Shown in pieces: positions 63,701 to 64,000 of a stretch of 64,000 bases of DNA. This DNA comes from Prorocentrum cordatum. Taxonomy: Eukaryota; Sar; Dinophyceae; Prorocentrales; Prorocentraceae. The stretch spans positions 229,001 through 293,000 of the forward strand of contig CAUYUJ010018059.1 of the NCBI GenBank assembly GCA_963575745.1. The letters are read 5' to 3'. Below the pieces are notes generated by a model, which saw only the letters and a program-made list of their open reading frames with translations, was not told where the DNA came from and made no database searches. A program made the translations under genes and the position numbers. Numbering within the stretch: position 1 is the first letter of the stretch; every line of letters starts with the position of its first letter.

Positions 63701-64000
63701 GGTACGGCGCGGAGGCCGACGGCCCAGACGTGGTACTGGCGACACTATCTCTTGGTATAGTGAGGTTGAAGTGGGATGTTTCCTCAATGGGGTAGGGGGT
63801 TCCTGTATACATGGCCACAGCGTCGGTATCTATCCAATTGTGGATGTGCCACTACTCATTTTCCGTGGCGCTTCAGGTGGCTTGTATTACAGGAAACAGC
63901 TTGCTCGTGGGGCGGGTACTCCACTCAGCTGAACCCCGTACTCTGCAGGTGGGTTCTACTATAGGCAACAGCTTGCTGGTGGGACTTATACTGTAGTCGG
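63701..64000. other. No gene; short direct repeats
   Basis: AAACAGCTTGCTCGTGGGGC at about 63894 and CAACAGCTTGCTGGTGGGAC at about 63967 form a diverged pair. Nothing else recognised. Confidence 0.4.

Noticed and set aside
1-64000. tRNA, rRNA or snRNA genes
   Set aside because: I looked for tRNA T-loop words and cloverleaf signs and found none that I could support by eye. A covariance search would be needed to exclude them.

Overview
The window looks like nuclear DNA of a dinoflagellate. The reasons are two near-matches to the dinoflagellate spliced leader, a giant Ty1/copia-type element with dinoflagellate-style extra domains, a Helitron-like gene set with OTU and PIF1-type regions, almost no ordinary single-copy genes, and great amounts of GC-rich satellite and purine/pyrimidine tract. 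The genus cannot be told from the sequence. Nothing suggests a bacterial or organellar origin.

Layout. Positions 1-11896 hold one copy of a secreted-type EF-hand/VWD gene (main exon 2298-4064), copies of a short signal-peptide exon (1119, 9193, 9866), tandem repeats and foldback elements. Positions 11897-27887 are one LTR retrotransposon with 264-bp LTRs, a 5-bp target duplication (CGTGG) and a tRNA-Met-like primer site. Its coding order is Gag with membrane segments, zinc knuckle, Tpt1/KptA RNA 2'-phosphotransferase, RING-H2, aspartic protease, an unrecognised domain, a methyltransferase-like domain, integrase, reverse transcriptase and RNase H. It carries about seven nonsense or frameshift lesions. 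Positions 28325-30730 are a CCG-rich macrosatellite, followed by the second VWD gene copy (31424-33190).

Positions 33200-53700 contain no intact gene that I recognise. They hold foldback elements, paired GGA/TCC tracts, many satellites, a relic of a related retrotransposon (44209-45195), and a very large inverted array of 28-bp monomers (51590-53640). Positions 54008-63700 are a decayed Helitron-like element: an OTU-like protease, a Cys-rich/DUF6570-like part, a Rep-like part, and a PIF1-type helicase whose Walker B region is split by a 459-bp in-frame GT-AG intron built of the same 28-bp monomers.

The most striking signal is a family of at least 34 tiny hairpins spread through the retrotransposon. 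Each has a 5-bp stem and a GNRA tetraloop. Eleven different stem sequences occur, all kept self-complementary, and the hairpins fall in all three reading frames. This is covariation at the nucleic-acid level inside a coding element that also carries an RNA-repair enzyme domain. I know of no description of this combination. Any functional link between the two is inference.
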